The translations under genes were made by a program, and so were the position numbers. Under the pieces are notes generated by a model. That model worked only from the letters and a program-made list of their open reading frames with translations. It did no database searches and was not told the DNA's origin. Source: JALELF01 sp964473455 (GTDB lineage: Bacteria; Bacillota_I; Bacilli_A; RF39; UBA660). From it: a DNA stretch of 64,000 nt. The DNA is taken from positions 59,567-123,566 of the forward strand of contig CAYYQX010000004.1 of the NCBI GenBank assembly GCA_964473455.1, given 5' to 3'. Positions 1 through 9,800 of the stretch are shown piece by piece (the first letter of the stretch is position 1; each line of letters begins with the position of its first letter).

Positions 1-1010
1 TACAAAGATATTTAGAGTTTAATAAATTAGAAAAGCTTGATTTTTCAAGTGAAATAAATTTATTGGATTTAAAAATGGAATCAGACAAAAATACAACAAG
101 AGATCTTAATCATATTGTTATGCAGGAAATTGGAAAAAGACTAGATAACTTTATTGGTGGCAGTGCCGATCTTAGAAGTAGTACAAGAGCTTATTTTGAT
201 AACTTCGACGATATAAAAGACAGCCATTATAAAGGTAAAAACATTTGGTTTGGTGTTAGAGAACATGTAATGGGAGCAGTGCTTAATGGCCTTGCTTTAT
301 CAAACATAAGATGCTTTGGCTCAACTTTTTTAGCTTTTTCAGATTACTTAAAACCAGCCATTAGAATGTCAGCCATAATGAATTTACCTGTAACTTATAT
401 ATTTTCACATGATTCTGTTTCAATAGGAGAAGATGGACCAACGCATCAACCAATTGAGCAATTATCAAGTCTTAGAATGATTCCAAACTTAGATGTCTTT
501 AGACCAGCTGATTTAAATGAATTAATAGGCTGTTGGAATGTGATTTTAAATAAACAAAACCCAAGTGCGTTAGTAATTTCTAAAGAAGTAATAAAAGAAG
601 TACCAACAGATACAAGGATGACTATGAAGGGTGCTTATATAATTAAAAAAGAAGAAGATAGGCTTGACGGAATAATTATAGCGACAGGCTCAGAAGTTCA
701 TAAGGCATATTTTATTGCCAAGAAATTATATGAAGAGAAAAGGTTAAGTATTAGGGTTATTAGTATGCCATCAGTTAGTCTTTATAAAAAACAAAATATA
801 GAGTATAAAAATGAATTATTTCCTGTTGGTAAAAAAGTAATAGTAATAGAAGCGGGAGCTTCTGGTGCGTGGTATGAATTTGTATATAATAAAAATTATT
901 TATTAACGCTTGATGAATTTGGAGCTTCTGGTAAAAGTGAAGATGTTTTAAAAAAGTTTAACTTTGATTATGAAAGCCTTAAAAATCGTGTAGAAAGACT
1001 ATTAAAATAA
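1..1010 (+). CDS. tkt: Transketolase, C-terminal part (cut by window edge)
   Basis: Transketolase is the thiamine-diphosphate enzyme that transfers two-carbon ketol units in the non-oxidative pentose phosphate pathway, in the cytoplasm. The frame is open from base 3 to the left edge, so the ThDP-binding N-terminal half is outside the window. About 335 residues remain. They hold the pyrimidine-binding domain with IGGSADLRSS, the FGVREHVMGAV segment (the conserved Glu after Arg activates ThDP) and DSVSIGEDGPTHQP, followed by the C-terminal domain with ATGSEV. The TAA stop shares its last A with the next ATG, so the Nudix gene is probably translationally coupled. The tkt-yneF neighbourhood is also seen in Bacillus. 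Confidence 0.95.
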   Translation, partial: QRYLEFNKLEKLDFSSEINLLDLKMESDKNTTRDLNHIVMQEIGKRLDNFIGGSADLRSSTRAYFDNFDDIKDSHYKGKNIWFGVREHVMGAVLNGLALSNIRCFGSTFLAFSDYLKPAIRMSAIMNLPVTYIFSHDSVSIGEDGPTHQPIEQLSSLRMIPNLDVFRPADLNELIGCWNVILNKQNPSALVISKEVIKEVPTDTRMTMKGAYIIKKEEDRLDGIIIATGSEVHKAYFIAKKLYEEKRLSIRVISMPSVSLYKKQNIEYKNELFPVGKKVIVIEAGASGAWYEFVYNKNYLLTLDEFGASGKSEDVLKKFNFDYESLKNRVERLLK

Positions 1011-1522
1011 TGGAAGAAATAGATATATTAGATAAATCTGGTAATAAGCTAGGGCTTAGTTTACCTCTAGAAGAAGTTCATAAAAAAGGTTTGTGGCACG
1101 AAGCTATTCATATAATTGTCTTAAATAATAATAAAGTTTTTCTGCAGAAAAGATCAGATAGGATGATAACGTTTCCAAACATATGGGATATTTCTGTTGG
1201 GGGACATGTTAGTTCAGGGGAAGAGGCTTTAACTGCCGCTAAAAGAGAATTTTTTGAAGAGTTAGGACTAAATCCAGAAGAATATGAATTTGATTTTGCA
1301 AAAAGATATCAAGAACAATTGGTATATAATGATACTGCGATTAATGAATATGTTGATTTATACGTTGTAAAAATTGATGGTGTTATAAACTTTAACATTA
1401 GTTCAAAGGAAATAAAAGAAGTTAAATGGGCTTCTAAAAGCGAACTTAATCAAATGATTACAAACAAAGACATTATCTACCACGAATATGATTATCAAAT
1501 ATTAAACGAATTATTGAAATAA
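1010..1522 (+). CDS. Nudix hydrolase (isopentenyl-diphosphate-isomerase-like subgroup)
   Basis: A 170-residue Nudix-fold protein. The complete Nudix box lies at residues 65-87: G65, E71, R79-E80, E83-E84 and G86 fit Gx5Ex7REUxEExGU exactly, so metal binding and pyrophosphohydrolase chemistry should be intact. The N-terminal DKSGNKLG and LWHEAIHIIV segments and the QKRS...FPNIWDIS region resemble the YfcD/Idi-like branch, whose members hydrolyse nucleotide-type diphosphates or isomerise isopentenyl diphosphate. The substrate cannot be told from sequence. It overlaps tkt by one base. Confidence 0.88.
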   Translation: MEEIDILDKSGNKLGLSLPLEEVHKKGLWHEAIHIIVLNNNKVFLQKRSDRMITFPNIWDISVGGHVSSGEEALTAAKREFFEELGLNPEEYEFDFAKRYQEQLVYNDTAINEYVDLYVVKIDGVINFNISSKEIKEVKWASKSELNQMITNKDIIYHEYDYQILNELLK

Positions 1523-1573
1523 CTTTACTAATTAAGTAATCTTTAGTACCATTAATACAGGAGGAAATAAAAT

Positions 1574-1789
1574 ATGGAATTATTTTTAGATATAGTAAAA
1601 ATCCTTGGAGGATTAATAGTAGGGGCAGTTATAGGGTTTTTTCTTGCAAGATCTTATATGCAAAGGTATATGAAAAAAAACCCACCAATCAATGAACAAA
1701 TGATAAAAGCGATGATGATGCAGATGGGAAGAACACCTAGTCAAAAACAAGTTAATCAAATGATGAAACAAATGACTAAATATATGTAG
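1574..1789 (+). CDS. yneF: YneF family (UPF0154) small membrane protein
   Basis: A 71-residue protein with one N-terminal membrane segment (about residues 5-25, GGLIVGAVIGFFLARSY) and a basic, Met/Gln-rich cytoplasmic tail containing NPPINEQMIKAMMMQMGRTPS. This tail is the hallmark of the YneF/UPF0154 family of Bacillota, whose function is unknown. A GGAGG ribosome-binding site precedes the ATG. The gene follows tkt, as it does in Bacillus. Its TAG stop lies at the edge of the terminator stem. Confidence 0.9.
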   Translation: MELFLDIVKILGGLIVGAVIGFFLARSYMQRYMKKNPPINEQMIKAMMMQMGRTPSQKQVNQMMKQMTKYM

Positions 1790-1802
1790 TCATTTGTTTT
1801 TT
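1769..1802 (+). terminator. Intrinsic terminator of the tkt-yneF unit
   Basis: A 9-bp stem CAAATGACT/AGTCATTTG (1769-1777 and 1788-1796) is followed by six T. The hairpin starts inside the yneF reading frame. Confidence 0.85.
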
Positions 1803-1805
1803 CTG

Positions 1806-1834
1806 TTGACAATTTTATTTAAAAAATGTAAAAT
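1806..1834 (+). promoter_or_regulatory. Sigma-A-type promoter for the GreA-like gene
   Basis: TTGACA (1806-1811), a 17-base spacer and TAAAAT (1829-1834). It lies directly after the yneF terminator and about 30 bases before the next ATG. Confidence 0.8.
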
Positions 1835-1865
1835 AACAGTTATTGTTTAAAAAGAAGGAGAAAAT

Positions 1866-2312
1866 ATGAGTATAACAGTAAGACAAGCAAAGGCAGTAGC
1901 TGAAAAAAAAGCTTATTATAAGGCTCTTTATGATGGGCAAAGTGATGATTCTTTTTCAGACAAAGCAAAAGAATATTATGACAAACTAAACTATTATTCA
2001 AGTTTCGATAATCTTGATGTAGCTAAGCCGCAAGATAATGATTCAGTTCAAGTAGGATCAGTAATTAGATTAAAAATGCCAAATAACAACATTTTTAGCT
2101 TTGAAATTGTTGATACGGTTATACATGGCATTGATGCAGTAGGCTCAGTTATATCGACCAAAAGCTCTCTTGGGCAAGTTATTTTAGGTAAAGAAAAAGG
2201 GCAAAAATTTACTTTTTTAAATGGAACGCAAGAAAACAAAATAAAAATTCTAGAAATTTCAGGATATGAAGAACCAGAATTAGGACACCAAAAAGTTATT
2301 GAAAAAGTTTAA
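1866..2312 (+). CDS. GreA/GreB C-terminal-domain protein with atypical N-terminus
   Basis: A 148-residue protein. From about residue 60 on it matches the FKBP-like C-terminal domain of the transcript-cleavage factors GreA/GreB, which binds the RNA polymerase secondary channel rim. Typical elements are VGSVIRLKM, FEIVDT and STKSSLGQVILGKEKGQKF. The first 60 residues (Lys- and Tyr-rich, YYDKLNYYSSFDN) are too short for the antiparallel coiled coil of GreA with its acidic tip, so cleavage stimulation is unlikely. It could be a Gre-competitor or Rnk-like regulator. It is a one-gene unit with its own promoter and terminator. Family membership is fairly sure; the role is open. Confidence 0.75.
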   Translation: MSITVRQAKAVAEKKAYYKALYDGQSDDSFSDKAKEYYDKLNYYSSFDNLDVAKPQDNDSVQVGSVIRLKMPNNNIFSFEIVDTVIHGIDAVGSVISTKSSLGQVILGKEKGQKFTFLNGTQENKIKILEISGYEEPELGHQKVIEKV

Positions 2313-2323
2313 TAACTTTTTTT
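2291..2323 (+). terminator. Intrinsic terminator after the GreA-like gene
   Basis: A 10-bp stem AAAAGTTATT/AATAACTTTT (2291-2300 and 2311-2320) followed by T. The TAA stop codon begins at the last loop base and continues into the 3' arm. Confidence 0.85.
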
Positions 2324-2324
2324 A

Positions 2325-2353
2325 TTGTTCAACACCCAAACATATGTTATAAT
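2325..2353 (+). promoter_or_regulatory. Promoter of uvrA
   Basis: TTGTTC (2325-2330), 17 bases, then TATAAT (2348-2353) preceded by TATGT (extended -10). The predicted transcript start is about 15 bases before the uvrA ATG. Confidence 0.7.
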
Positions 2354-2376
2354 AAAAAAGTGGAAGAAGTGATATT

Positions 2377-5196
2377 ATGGACAACATAATAATAAAAGGT
2401 GCCAGAGAAAACAATTTAAAAAACATTGATTTAGTTTTGCCAAAAAATAAATTAATAGTTATGACAGGTGTAAGTGGAAGCGGTAAAAGCTCCCTTGCTT
2501 TTGATACTATATATGCCGAAGGAGAAAGAAGATACATTGAAAGTCTAAACGCTTATGCTAGACAGTTCTTAGGCAACTTTAATAAACCAGACGTTGATAC
2601 TATAGAAGGTTTAAGTCCAGCTATAAGTATCGATCAAAAATCAACCAACAAAAATCCTAGAAGTACTGTTGGAACAGTTACTGAAATATACGATTATTTA
2701 AGACTTTTGTATGCCAAAATAGGTGTACCTTATTGTCCTACTCATAAAAAGCCAATTAAAAGTCAGAGTATTGAAGAAATGACTTCACAAATATTAAAAA
2801 CAGAGCCAAATACCAAAATTAGAATATTGAGCCCTGTTATTTATGGAGAAAAAGGAACACAAAAGGAAATACTTGAAGATTTAAGAAAAGATGGGTTTGC
2901 CAGAGTAATAATTGATAAAAGTGAATATGAATTATCTGATGAGATAGAACTAGACAAAAACAAAAAACATACTATTTTAGTTGTAGTAGATAGATTAATT
3001 ATGAAAGAAGATATTAGAAGTAGGCTATATGAAGCAATAGAAGTTGCTACTAGATTGTCAAAAGGGAAATGTATAGTTGACATTATTGGTGACAAAGAAA
3101 TTGTGATGAGCGAGAAGTATGCCTGCCCTGAATGCGACTTTAGTTTGCCAGAGTTAGAACCAAGAATCTTTTCTTTTAATGCGCCATATGGAGCTTGTGA
3201 AGAATGCAAAGGACTTGGAGTAAAATTCAAAGTTGATGAGGAATTAGTTATTCCAGATAAAAACAAAACATTAAGAGAAGGTGCTATAAAAGCGATAAAC
3301 TTAAATGATATTGGGAATATTATTTACACGCAAATAAATACAGTTTGTGAGTATTATAAAATTAATATGGATATTCCAGTAAAAAAAATACCTAAAGAGA
3401 AAATGGACATATTACTTTATGGAACTCCTGAAAAAATAGAGTTTGAATATACTTCCAAAGTTGGTAGTATGCGAAAAACAAAAGAAAACTATGAAGGAAT
3501 AATTACTAACTTAGAAAGACGATATATTGAAACAAAAAGTGAATGGATAAGAACTTGGATAGAGAACTTTATGACTGAAAATGTTTGTCCAAAATGTAAT
3601 GGGGCAAGACTAAAAAGTGAAGTTTTATCTGTTTTAATAAACAACAAGAATATTTATGAAATAACAAAATTAAGTATTAGTGAATTAAAAGAATTTTTTA
3701 CACATTTAGAACTAACAAATACCGAAAAAGAAATAAGTGATTTAATTATTAAAGAGATAAATTCAAGACTAGAGTTTTTAATAAACGTTGGACTTGATTA
3801 TTTGACTTTAAGCAGAACTGCCGCAACTTTATCAGGTGGAGAAGCTCAAAGAATTAGACTGGCTACCCAAATAGGTTCAAGATTAACTGGTGTTTTATAT
3901 GTTTTAGATGAACCAAGCATTGGTCTTCATCAAAGAGACAATGACAGATTAATAAAGTCAATGATGGATATGAGAGATTTAGGAAACACCTTAATAGTAG
4001 TAGAACACGATTTCGACACTATGTTGAAGGCAGACTATTTAGTAGATATTGGTCCAGGTGCGGGCATTCATGGCGGGAATGTCGTTGCTGCAGGCACTCC
4101 AATTGAAGTTATGAATAATCCAAACAGTTTAACCGGAAGATATTTAAAAGGTGAATTAAAAATAGAAGTTCCCCAAAAAAGAAGAACAAGCAATAAGTTT
4201 TTAGAAATTATTGGTGCTGAAGAAAACAATCTAAAAAATATAAATATAAAATTTCCTTTAGGCACTTTTGTTTGTGTAACAGGAGTTAGTGGTAGTGGTA
4301 AAAGTTCCCTTGTAAATGAAATAGTATATAAAGCTGTCTATAATAATTTATACAAAAATAAAGAGAAGATAGGGAAACATAAAACAATTAAGGGAATGCA
4401 AGAAATAGATAAAGCCGTTGATATTTCACAAAATCCAATAGGCAGAACTCCAAGAAGCAACCCTGTTACTTATACTGGAGTATTTGATGACATCAGAACT
4501 GTTTTTGCAAATACAAAAGAAGCTAAAATAAGAGGATATAAAAAAGATAGATTTTCTTTCAACATTAAAGGTGGAAGATGTGAAGCTTGTTTTGGAGATG
4601 GCGTTAAAAAAATAGAAATGCATTTTTTGCCAGATGTTTATGTACCTTGTGAGGTATGCAATGGCACACGTTATAATAAAGAAACATTAAGCATAAAATA
4701 TAAAGGTAAAAATATCTATGATGTTTTGGAAATGCGTGTTGAAGAAGCATTAGAATTCTTTGAAAATGTGCCAAAAGTTAAAGATAAACTTCAAATGCTG
4801 ATGGATGTTGGGCTTTCTTATGTTAAATTAGGACAAAGTTCGACGACTTTATCTGGTGGTGAAGCAGCTCGAATAAAACTGGCAAAAGAACTTCAAAAAA
4901 AACCAACAGGGAAAAGTTTGTTTATTCTTGATGAACCAACAACCGGATTACATGCTGATGATATTAAAAAACTGCTTGTAATTTTAAACAGAATAGTAGA
5001 TAATGGAGATACAGTATTAGTGATTGAGCACAACTTAGATGTAATCAAAGTTTCTGACTATATAATTGACTTGGGCCCTGAAGGTGGAGACAAAGGCGGC
5101 TTTTTAGTAGCTAATGGAACACCTGAAGAAGTAGCGCAAATAAAGAACAGTTATACAGGCAATTATTTAAAAGAAGTATTAAAAAAAAATAATTAA
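2377..5196 (+). CDS. uvrA: UvrABC excinuclease subunit A
   Basis: UvrA is the damage-sensing ABC ATPase of nucleotide excision repair; it loads UvrB on DNA lesions. The 939 residues match full length. Two P-loops GVSGSGKSS (residues 31-39 and 636-644) and two ABC signatures are visible (TLSGGEAQRIRLATQ with LDEPSIGLHQRD, and TLSGGEAARIKLAKE with LDEPTTGLHADD). The first zinc module has CPEC and CEEC pairs, the second CEAC and CEVC. uvrB and uvrC are not in the window. The following small gene starts 11 bases after the TAA and is likely co-transcribed. Confidence 0.98.
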   Translation: MDNIIIKGARENNLKNIDLVLPKNKLIVMTGVSGSGKSSLAFDTIYAEGERRYIESLNAYARQFLGNFNKPDVDTIEGLSPAISIDQKSTNKNPRSTVGTVTEIYDYLRLLYAKIGVPYCPTHKKPIKSQSIEEMTSQILKTEPNTKIRILSPVIYGEKGTQKEILEDLRKDGFARVIIDKSEYELSDEIELDKNKKHTILVVVDRLIMKEDIRSRLYEAIEVATRLSKGKCIVDIIGDKEIVMSEKYACPECDFSLPELEPRIFSFNAPYGACEECKGLGVKFKVDEELVIPDKNKTLREGAIKAINLNDIGNIIYTQINTVCEYYKINMDIPVKKIPKEKMDILLYGTPEKIEFEYTSKVGSMRKTKENYEGIITNLERRYIETKSEWIRTWIENFMTENVCPKCNGARLKSEVLSVLINNKNIYEITKLSISELKEFFTHLELTNTEKEISDLIIKEINSRLEFLINVGLDYLTLSRTAATLSGGEAQRIRLATQIGSRLTGVLYVLDEPSIGLHQRDNDRLIKSMMDMRDLGNTLIVVEHDFDTMLKADYLVDIGPGAGIHGGNVVAAGTPIEVMNNPNSLTGRYLKGELKIEVPQKRRTSNKFLEIIGAEENNLKNINIKFPLGTFVCVTGVSGSGKSSLVNEIVYKAVYNNLYKNKEKIGKHKTIKGMQEIDKAVDISQNPIGRTPRSNPVTYTGVFDDIRTVFANTKEAKIRGYKKDRFSFNIKGGRCEACFGDGVKKIEMHFLPDVYVPCEVCNGTRYNKETLSIKYKGKNIYDVLEMRVEEALEFFENVPKVKDKLQMLMDVGLSYVKLGQSSTTLSGGEAARIKLAKELQKKPTGKSLFILDEPTTGLHADDIKKLLVILNRIVDNGDTVLVIEHNLDVIKVSDYIIDLGPEGGDKGGFLVANGTPEEVAQIKNSYTGNYLKEVLKKNN

Positions 5197-5207
5197 GGAG
5201 GATTTTT

Positions 5208-5609
5208 ATGACAGACGAAGAAGTTTTACAAAAAGCTTTAATGATTGTTGATAAAAACAAATATGCTTTTCTTGGAACAATGGGTTTAGAAAAATATCCA
5301 AACATCAGAATAATGTCTAAAATTAAAAACGAAGGATTAAAAAAGTTTTATTTTAGTACTAGAAGTACATCCTTAAAAGTTAAACAAATTAAGAAAAACA
5401 AAAGAGGATGTATATACTTTTATGATCAAGAAACATACCAAACAGTTATGTTAGAAGGCATATTTAAGGTTGAAGCCAACACTCTTTTATCAATAGCTGA
5501 AATATATGCTATAGATGAGCACGATCCGTTTGATTATTTAACAATTGTTTTTGAGACAAAAACAATTAATTTCTATAGTAGTTATGAAACTACAAATATA
5601 AATATTTGA
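5208..5609 (+). CDS. Pyridoxamine 5'-phosphate oxidase-like flavin-fold protein
   Basis: A 133-residue protein of the split-barrel FMN-binding fold (general stress protein 26/PNPOx-like). It shows an N-terminal helix, AFLGTMGLEKYPNIRIM, then KKFYFSTRSTSLKVKQIKKN, and GCIYFYDQETYQTVMLEGIFKV, the usual strand order of small PNPOx-like proteins. These proteins bind FMN, F420 or heme; the substrate is unknown here. It follows uvrA behind a strong AAGGAGG site. The TGA stop sits in the first arm of an inverted repeat. Confidence 0.82.
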   Translation: MTDEEVLQKALMIVDKNKYAFLGTMGLEKYPNIRIMSKIKNEGLKKFYFSTRSTSLKVKQIKKNKRGCIYFYDQETYQTVMLEGIFKVEANTLLSIAEIYAIDEHDPFDYLTIVFETKTINFYSSYETTNINI

Positions 5610-5634
5610 CAATTATTTTTATAACAAATTGTCA
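5607..5634. repeat. Inverted repeat at the end of the PNPOx-like gene
   Basis: TGACAATT (5607-5614) and AATTGTCA (5627-5634) form a perfect 8-bp inverted repeat with a 12-base loop. There is no U-run, so it may be a weak terminator or an operator ahead of the sepF promoter. The stop codon is the first three bases. Confidence 0.5.
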
Positions 5635-5643
5635 TAAGTTCTT

Positions 5644-5672
5644 TTGACTTTTAAAATATAGTGTGCTAGAAT
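5644..5672 (+). promoter_or_regulatory. Promoter of sepF-divIVA
   Basis: TTGACT (5644-5649), 17 bases, then TAGAAT (5667-5672) with an upstream TGTGC, an extended -10 element of the type seen repeatedly in this window. Confidence 0.8.
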
Positions 5673-5698
5673 AAATTTTAGATAACATGGAGGATAAA

Positions 5699-6100
5699 AT
5701 GGGATTTAGCTTTAAGAAACTCTTTGCCGAGAAACAAGAATCTTTTGTCAATGGTGGAGATGAGTTTTACGAAATAAAAACAGATGCGTTAATGGAAGAA
5801 GGCGGCAGTAAAATGATTCTTCTGGAACCAAGAGCGTATTCTGAAAGTCAACAAATTGCTGATTATCTTAAAAAAAGAAACACAGTTGTTGTTAATTTAA
5901 AAAGAGTAACATCAGATCAAGCAAAAAGAATAGTAGATTTTTTGTCTGGAACTATTTATGCTTTAAATGGTGACCTACAAAAAATAGGCGGAGGCATATT
6001 CTTATGTACTCCAAATAATATGGCTGTTCAAGGAAAGATAACAGAAGAAAAAGAAGGAAAAGGAATTCACGATAACGACGATATAAATATCGAGTGGTAA
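5699..6100 (+). CDS. sepF: Cell division protein SepF
   Basis: SepF anchors and bundles FtsZ at the division septum of Gram-positive bacteria and archaea. The 133-residue protein has the amphipathic membrane-anchor N-terminus (MGFSFKKLF), an acidic linker and the SepF core (ILLEPRAYSESQQIADYL, VVNLKRV, RIVDFLSGTIYALNGD, GGGIFLCTP). The ATG at 5699 is chosen over the in-frame ATG at 5687 because the GGAGG ribosome-binding site (5689-5693) lies between them. It is followed by divIVA and ileS, the classic Bacillus cell-division order without ylmG and ylmH. Confidence 0.95.
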   Translation: MGFSFKKLFAEKQESFVNGGDEFYEIKTDALMEEGGSKMILLEPRAYSESQQIADYLKKRNTVVVNLKRVTSDQAKRIVDFLSGTIYALNGDLQKIGGGIFLCTPNNMAVQGKITEEKEGKGIHDNDDINIEW

Positions 6101-6119
6101 AACATTTAGAGGTGGAAAT

Positions 6120-6608
6120 ATGAAAAAATTTACAATTGTAAGTCAAGGTTACGATAAAGATGAAGTAAATTCTTTTCTTGACGAACTTATTGTTAGATTT
6201 GAAAAAATGATTAAAGAGATAAACGAAAAAAACGATATGATTTCCACTTTAAGAATGGACCTTTCTAAAAACGGATTTAGTCCTGAATTAGAAAGAGAAA
6301 ACAAAAACCTAAAAGATAAAGTTGAACAATATAAAGCAATGGAAGAAACATTAAATAAAGCCATATTAATGGCTCAAAAAACTTCTGATCAAATGAGATT
6401 AACTGCTCATAATGAAGCAGAAGTAATAACTACAGAAGCTAGAAGTAATGCGAACAGAATCGTAAATGATGCTTTAATGAAAGCAGATAAAGTTCAAGTA
6501 GAAGCAGATACATTAAGAAGAAACTTAATTGTATTTAAAAGAAGACTAAGAAGTGTTATTGAAACACAATTAGATCTTGTAGATGATATTGAAAAAATAG
6601 AATTATAA
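6120..6608 (+). CDS. divIVA: DivIVA family cell-division/polarity protein
   Basis: DivIVA is a coiled-coil scaffold that senses negative membrane curvature at septa and poles. This 162-residue copy begins FTIVSQGYDKDEVNSFLDEL, matching the N-terminal GYxxxEVxxFLD lipid-binding domain. It continues as a long coiled coil (residues about 25-150) without the usual extended C-terminal tetramerisation tail, so it is near the short end of the family. It is 19 bases behind sepF with a GAGGTGG site and is followed directly by the ileS T-box, as in many Bacillota. Confidence 0.93.
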   Translation: MKKFTIVSQGYDKDEVNSFLDELIVRFEKMIKEINEKNDMISTLRMDLSKNGFSPELERENKNLKDKVEQYKAMEETLNKAILMAQKTSDQMRLTAHNEAEVITTEARSNANRIVNDALMKADKVQVEADTLRRNLIVFKRRLRSVIETQLDLVDDIEKIEL

Positions 6609-6611
6609 CAA

Positions 6612-6815
6612 ATGACGAAGACAAGTATATTAATAGTTATTAAGAGAGTTAGTGTTTGGTGAAAACTAATTAACAATTAATATACAAATCACTTCTGATG
6701 TTTTTTGCCAAAACAAAAACGTGTAGCTTGCGTTAAAAGTATGGAGGTAATAGACATTACAAAATAAGGTGGTACCGCGAAGTTTCGCCCTTATATGTGA
6801 TGTTTTTATTTTAGA
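6612..6815 (+). promoter_or_regulatory. T-box riboswitch (isoleucine) for ileS
   Basis: Stem I begins with GACGAAG and has the apical GAGAGTTAGTG...GGTGAAAACTAA elements. The specifier region reads ACAAATCACTTC, giving ATC (Ile) at 6688-6690 followed by the usual A. The T-box sequence AGGTGGTACCGCG is at 6767-6779. The terminator arms run from about 6755 to 6812 (ACATTACA...TAAGG pairing with CCTTATATGTGATGT) with a trailing U-run. Uncharged tRNA-Ile should allow read-through into ileS. Confidence 0.95.
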
Positions 6816-6835
6816 ATAATAATTAAGGAGAAAAT

Positions 6836-9800
6836 ATGTTTAAAATGTTAAGCAGTCAAAAAGTAAATGAAGTAGAAGAATCTATCTTAAAAAAATGGGA
6901 AGCAGAAGATATACTAAATAAAACAATTGAAAACCGTAGTAAAGATAAAAACTTTGTTTTTTATGATGGACCTGCAACAGCCAATGGTTTTCCTGGCCTA
7001 CACCACATGATGGCTAAATTTTTAAAAGATACTTTTTGTAAATATAAAACAATGCAAGGGTATCGAGTTTTAAGAAAAGTGGGTTGGGATACTCATGGTC
7101 TTCCAGTAGAAGTAGAAGTAGAAAAAAAACTAGGTTTTAACAGTAAAAATGAAATTGAAAAATATGGTATTAAAGAGTTCAATGAAGAATGTAGGAAAAT
7201 AGTTTGGCAAAATGAAGAAGCTTTTTCTAATTTAACAAAAAAAATGGGACAATTTATTGATCTTGATAATCCATATGTAACGTATGACAATAATTATATT
7301 GAAACAGAATGGTATATACTAAAAAGATTTTTTGAAGAAGGCTTGTTTTATGAAGGCGTCAAAATCCTTCCATATTGTCCTAGATGTGAGACAGGACTAG
7401 CTAGCCACGAAGTAGCCCAAGGCTATAAAGAAATAGCTGTAGAAACAGTCATTGTTCCAATGAAGAAAAAAGATGAAGATGTTTATTTTTTGGTTTGGAC
7501 TACAACTCCTTGGACTCTTCTTGCCAATGTTGCAATTTGCGTTAATCCAAATGAAGAATATGTTAAAGTGGAAAGTAAAGGGCTAAAGTTCATTCTAGCT
7601 GAAAAACTAACTAAAACTGTTTTAGGAGAAGAATATACAGTCTTAGAAAAGTACAAAGGAAAAGAACTTGAAAACATTGAATACGAACAACTATTACCTT
7701 TCTTAAAAGTTGATAGAAAAGCTTTTTATGTGACATGTGATTCTTACGTTACAATGGAAGATGGAACAGGAATAGTTCATATAGCTCCCTCTTTTGGTGA
7801 GGATGATTCTAAGGTTGCTAAAAAATATAATTTACCTTATTTAAATCCAGTAGGCGAAGATGGAAAATACACTGAAGGGCCTTTTAAAGGTATGCTTGTA
7901 TTTGATGCGGATGTTGAAGTTATAAAATACTTAAGAGAAAATAACAAACTATTTAAAAAGCAGAGAATGATGCATAATTATCCACATTGTTGGAGATGTG
8001 GGACCCCTTTAATATATTATTCAAAACCAAGTAAATATTTAGAAGTAACAAAAATAAAAGACAAAATTATTGAAGCCAACAATACAGTTAATTGGTATCC
8101 TGCTTATGTTGGAGAAAAAAGATTTGGGAATTGGTTAGAAAACCTTAATGATTGGGCAATATCTAGAAATAGATACTGGGGAACACCACTTCCTCTTTGG
8201 ACTTGTTCTTGTGGTCATAAAGAAATGATTGGTTCAAGGCAAGAACTAATAGAAAAAGCAATTGAAAAAATAGATGATACAATCGAATTACATAGGCCTT
8301 ATGTTGATGAAGTCCATTTGAGATGTTCTAAATGTGGTGGGGTTATGACTAGAACAACAGATGTAATAGACTGTTGGTTTGATTCGGGTTCGATGCCTTT
8401 TAGTCAGTATCACTATCCTTTTGAAAACAAAAAATTATTTGAAAATCAATTTCCAGCTGACTTCATCTGTGAAGGAATAGATCAAACAAGAGGATGGTTT
8501 TACTCTCTTCTTGTTATAGCTGTGTTTTTAAAAGGAGTTAGTCCATATAAAAACGTTTTAGTAAATGATTTATTGTTAGACAGTGAAGGAAAAAAGATGT
8601 CTAAGAGTAAAGGAAATATAGTTGAACCTTTCACAACTATGAAAGAATACGGTGCGGATACAGTAAGATGGTATTTACCATATGTTTCTCCTGTTTGGAC
8701 ACCTTTAAAGTTTGACTTAGAAGGATTAAAAGAAGTGTATTCAAAGTTCTTTAATCCGCTTAAAAATTCCTATAATTTTTTTGCTATATACGCTAATACA
8801 GATGAAATAAACATTGATGAATGTAATTGTAGTTATGATGAACTAGAAGAAATAGATAAATGGATGATTTCAAAATACAATAGACTAGTAAAATATGTAA
8901 CAGAAGCATATGAGGAATATGATTTGAATAAAGTTGTTCGCGCAGTAACAGACTTTACTTCAGAAGATTTATCTAACTGGTATATTAGGAGAAATAGAAA
9001 AAGATTTTGGGGAAGTACTTTAGACAACAGTAAAAAAGCCGTTTATAAAACAACATATGATGTGCTAGTTGGCATCTCAAAATTAATCGCTCCAATCGCG
9101 CCTTTTATATCAGAAGAAATATATATGAATTTAACAAATGAAGTTTCAGTTCATCTTGCTGACTTTCCAAAATACGATGAAAAGTTAATAGACAATCATA
9201 TTGAAAAGAGAATGGACTTAGTTAGAAACTTAATCAGTATTGGTAGAAAAGCCAGAGAAGACTTGAAAATCAAAGTAAGGCAGCCTCTTTCCCTAGCTAT
9301 ATTAGATGGTAATAACAAGGGTTTGATTGAAGACTTAGTGCCTCTAATAAAAGAAGAATTAAATCTTAAAGAAGTTGTTTTTGAACACGACTTAGGAAAA
9401 TATATGAACTTTAAAGTTGTTCCAAACTTTAAGGTTGTTGGTAAAGAATTAGGCTCTAAAGTAAAAGCTTTTACCGAAATCTTAAATCAAATAGACTTAA
9501 TTAGTATTAATAAACTTAATAATAATGAAACTATTACTGTTGATTTAGAAGGTGAGGTCAATGTTACAAAAGAAATGGTTGAAATTAGAATATCTTCTAA
9601 AGAGGGCTTTAATGTTGGAATGGAAGGCAATAACTTTTTAATTTTAAATACAGACTTAACAGAAGAGCTAATCCTTGAAGGAAATGCCAGAGAAATCGTT
9701 TCAAAAGTTCAACAAATGAGGAAAAGTAAAGACTTTAATGTCATAGATAGAATAAATATTTTTTATAGGAGTGACGTTGAAATAGATAAAACTTTTATGC

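Noticed and set aside
2841..3266. Long antisense frame inside uvrA, and similar ones at 23189-23569, 35386-35751, 51497-51850 and 53549-53941
   Set aside because: They are mirror frames of conserved genes, are Ser/Leu/Phe-rich as expected from the AT-rich opposite strand, and lack ribosome-binding sites.
5606..5611. TTGACA as promoter for sepF
   Set aside because: No -10 at 16-18 bases; the TTGACT/TAGAAT pair at 5644-5672 is better.
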